Assembly: GCA_021797365.1 (NCBI GenBank)
Contig: JAJZZU010000106.1
Location: 1-7,794, forward strand
Reading direction: 5' to 3'
Source of the DNA: Pseudomonadota bacterium
GTDB lineage: Bacteria > Pseudomonadota > Gammaproteobacteria > Acidiferrobacterales > Acidiferrobacteraceae
DNA length: 7,794 nucleotides
Position 1 is the stretch's first letter; the number at the start of each line of letters is the position of its first letter. This document shows, one piece after another, positions 6,413 through 7,794 of the stretch. Under the pieces are notes generated by a model that had not been told where the DNA came from, did no database searches, and worked only from the letters and a program-made list of their open reading frames with translations. The position numbers and the translations under genes are program-made.

Positions 6413-7641
6413 GGCGCACCTCCGGTCAGCGGCCACGGGAGCGCCACGCCCCGCAACGCCTCCAGCGAGACCTTCGCGTAGATCCGGGTGCTCGCTTGCG
6501 TATGGTGCCGCAGCACTTCGGCGATCTCCGCGAGGGAGGCGCCCTGGCGGATCATCCGGGTCGCCAGACTGTGCCGAAACAGGTGCGCGACGTGCTGTGG
6601 CTGCGGCGGGATGCCGGCACGGGCGAGGGCCAGCCGCACGATGTGGTCAATGGCACACGGGCCCGTGAGTGCGATGCGCGGCGGGATCGCACGCAGGAAC
6701 ACGCGGCGGGAGGTGGTGGTGCCCCGGTCGCGGCGCAGATACTCAGCCAGCGCCCGACCCACATCGGCGGGAAGCGGCAGGGACTCCATCCGGGACCCCT
6801 TCCCGCGCACAACCAGCTCGCCGGTGCGCCAATGAACATCCTCGAGCGTAAGCAAGACCACCTCGGAGGCGCGCAGCCCGAGGCGCGCGAGCAGCAGAAG
6901 GATGGCGTAGTCGCGCCGGCCCTTGGAGGTCGATCGATCCGGACTCGCCAGCGCCTCCTCGACCTCCTCGGGCGTCAACAGCGCCGGCACGCCCGCCTCA
7001 CGGTACGTACGCATCGTCGGGACCGCCGCCGAGAGGTCCCTCGGGGTTTCGCCGCGCAGGAAGAGGAAGCGCAGCAGCGAGCGCAGCGCCACGGTCACCA
7101 ACCGCGACGACTCCGAGGCGTGATTCCTGATCCGGCCGAGCAGGAAGGCGTGAATCGTCTTGGCATCCAACTGATCGAGCGCAAGCCGCCCCGCCTGCGC
7201 CTGCCGGGTGGCCAGAAACGCCCGGGCGCAGGGCGCATAGACCAGGATCGAACGCTCGGCGAGTCCCCGATCCTTGCGGAGGAAAGTGATGTAGCGCGCC
7301 ACCAGTGCCTCGGCAGGCGTGTCCGGCTGGGAGGGTGCAGACGGCATGACGCCGCACGCGCGCAGATAGGCCAGAAAACGTCGTACCGTGGCCCGCTCGC
7401 TCTCGGTGGCCGAACATTGCGGCGGCCGGCGCCTGATGAAGGACTGGACGTGCTCCTCCCCGAGGGACCCCTCGGCGATGGCGTGCCGCTTGGCCCACCG
7501 CGCGAAGGCGATGGTCACCGCCCTGCGCTCGGCCAGGGTGTTCGGGGAGTACCCGGCGATCCGTTGGTCGTCCAGAAACGCGTCGACGTATGCCTCAAGG
7601 GGTCCGGGGCGCTCACCTCTTTGCGAACCATCTGTCTCCAT
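6409..7641 (-). CDS. ritA: RIT tyrosine recombinase A
   Basis: First and longest gene of the trio, 410 residues. It appears to carry two tandem core-binding-like segments, about 15-100 (LEAYVDAFLDDQRIAGYSPN) and 108-205 (VARYITFLRKDRGLAERSIL), before the catalytic domain; other XerC/D-type enzymes have one. The active site is complete: R257 (LGLRASEV), K281 (VRGKGSR), H353 and R356 (HLFRHS), H379 (LRHHTQ) and nucleophile Y388 (TRIYAKV). The ATG at 7641 is supported by AGGAG (7653-7649) seven bases upstream, the best ribosome site in the operon. Its last codons encode TGGAP and overlap the ritB start. The promoter must lie in the 153-bp right end, which also holds recombinase-like sites, so self-regulation is plausible. 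Confidence 0.94.
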   Translation of the reverse strand: METDGSQRGERPGPLEAYVDAFLDDQRIAGYSPNTLAERRAVTIAFARWAKRHAIAEGSLGEEHVQSFIRRRPPQCSATESERATVRRFLAYLRACGVMPSAPSQPDTPAEALVARYITFLRKDRGLAERSILVYAPCARAFLATRQAQAGRLALDQLDAKTIHAFLLGRIRNHASESSRLVTVALRSLLRFLFLRGETPRDLSAAVPTMRTYREAGVPALLTPEEVEEALASPDRSTSKGRRDYAILLLLARLGLRASEVVLLTLEDVHWRTGELVVRGKGSRMESLPLPADVGRALAEYLRRDRGTTTSRRVFLRAIPPRIALTGPCAIDHIVRLALARAGIPPQPQHVAHLFRHSLATRMIRQGASLAEIAEVLRHHTQASTRIYAKVSLEALRGVALPWPLTGGAP

Positions 7642-7648
7642 GTGGCTT

Positions 7649-7653
7649 CTCCT
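7649..7653 (-). promoter_or_regulatory. ritA ribosome-binding site
   Basis: On the minus strand AGGAG (extending to AGGAGAAG) lies seven bases before the ATG at 7641. It fixes the ritA start and is the only strong free-standing ribosome site in the operon; ritB and ritC rely on sites inside the preceding gene's end. Confidence 0.8.
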
Positions 7654-7690
7654 GGTTTGGCACCATTGCCGAACTCAGGAGACCACGTGG

Positions 7691-7696
7691 ATTATG
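7691..7696 (-). promoter_or_regulatory. Possible -10 element of the ritA promoter
   Basis: On the minus strand CATAAT lies 49 bases before the ritA start codon and is a fair -10 match. No good -35 is seen at 16-18 bases upstream. It overlaps the subterminal recombinase-like site, so binding there would block it. This is a weak call made from sequence alone. Confidence 0.25.
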
Positions 7697-7707
7697 CCGC
7701 GTCACGA
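7691..7707. repeat. RIT right subterminal inverted site
   Basis: TTATGCCGCGTCACGA (7692-7707) matches 14 of 16 bases of the terminal unit but runs opposite to the terminal unit at its own end. ATTATGCCGCG (7691-7701) mirrors the left subterminal site at 4457-4467. It lies about 90-100 bp from the right end, upstream of ritA. Confidence 0.8.
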
Positions 7708-7768
7708 ACAGGGGGCTGGTCTGCTAATGCCTGACAACAAGCCCAAAATCTCTCTCCATGCGGGCGAG

Positions 7769-7794
7769 GCGGAATAATCCGTGACGCGGAATAA
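7769..7794. repeat. RIT right terminal inverted repeat
   Basis: The last 26 bases are the exact reverse complement of 4375-4400. The outer unit CCGTGACGCGGAATAA (7779-7794) is complete. The inner unit retains only GCGGAATAA (7769-7777), after which the match to the doubled left unit stops. The window ends on the last base of the repeat. Confidence 0.93.

Larger units (their letters stand above)
4375..7794 (-). mobile_element. RIT element (three tyrosine recombinases in trio)
   Basis: A 3420-bp unit with perfect 26-bp inverted repeats at its two extremes (4375-4400 and 7769-7794) encloses three different tyrosine recombinases in one minus-strand operon with ATGA overlaps. This gene order and size (about 410, 316 and 332 residues) matches the known recombinase-in-trio elements, which are found in many bacterial groups and whose transposition mechanism is, to my knowledge, poorly defined. 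No cargo, resistance or regulatory gene is present. All three frames are open, so the copy looks recent and potentially active. The right flank is outside the window, so target duplication or the empty site cannot be judged. Confidence 0.9.

Noticed and set aside
6496..7734. Long plus-strand open frame across ritA
   Set aside because: Shadow frame produced by G+C codon bias; composition is Arg/Gly/Gln-rich without any domain, while ritA on the other strand has a complete active site.
4375..7794. Integron, ICE or prophage integrase module
   Set aside because: No attC sites, cassettes, conjugation, phage or excisionase genes; three overlapping recombinases with terminal inverted repeats fit a RIT element better.

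Overview
The window reads as chromosomal DNA from a high-G+C proteobacterium, most likely a gammaproteobacterium. The uvrC-pgsA pair in this order is typical of gammaproteobacteria, and the PgsA N-terminus and catalytic motif are very close to the E. coli protein. I cannot fix the genus; an acidophilic sulfur/iron oxidiser-type lineage is only a guess.

Region 1 (1-3262, + strand) is a tight housekeeping block. It holds the 3' end of an unidentified gene, a family-5-type uracil-DNA glycosylase, uvrC and pgsA. All junctions overlap (two ATGA overlaps and one 10-base overlap), so the two DNA-repair enzymes and phosphatidylglycerophosphate synthase are probably co-transcribed and translationally coupled.

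Region 2 (3263-4374) is an eroded accessory stretch. About 350 bases after pgsA carry no convincing gene but do carry strong hairpins. Next comes a minus-strand parDE toxin-antitoxin pair that is clearly decayed: two single-base losses in parD, a lost parE start codon and at least two frame lesions in parE. Past parD lies a perfect 26-bp palindrome (4346-4371).

Region 3 (4375-7794) is a complete-looking RIT (recombinase-in-trio) element. Three different tyrosine recombinases (ritA, ritB, ritC) lie on the minus strand and are linked by two ATGA overlaps. They are bounded by perfect 26-bp terminal inverted repeats built from a doubled 16-bp unit. A second pair of inverted sites (CGCGGCATAAT) lies about 80-100 bp inside each end, one abutting the ritC stop and the other in the ritA promoter region. 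There is no cargo. RitB has Gln in place of the usual box-II catalytic His. The window stops exactly at the right terminal repeat, so the right flank cannot be examined.

The RIT element class is already known. The nested end architecture, the adjacent palindromic candidate target and the RitB active-site substitution are the parts most worth pursuing.
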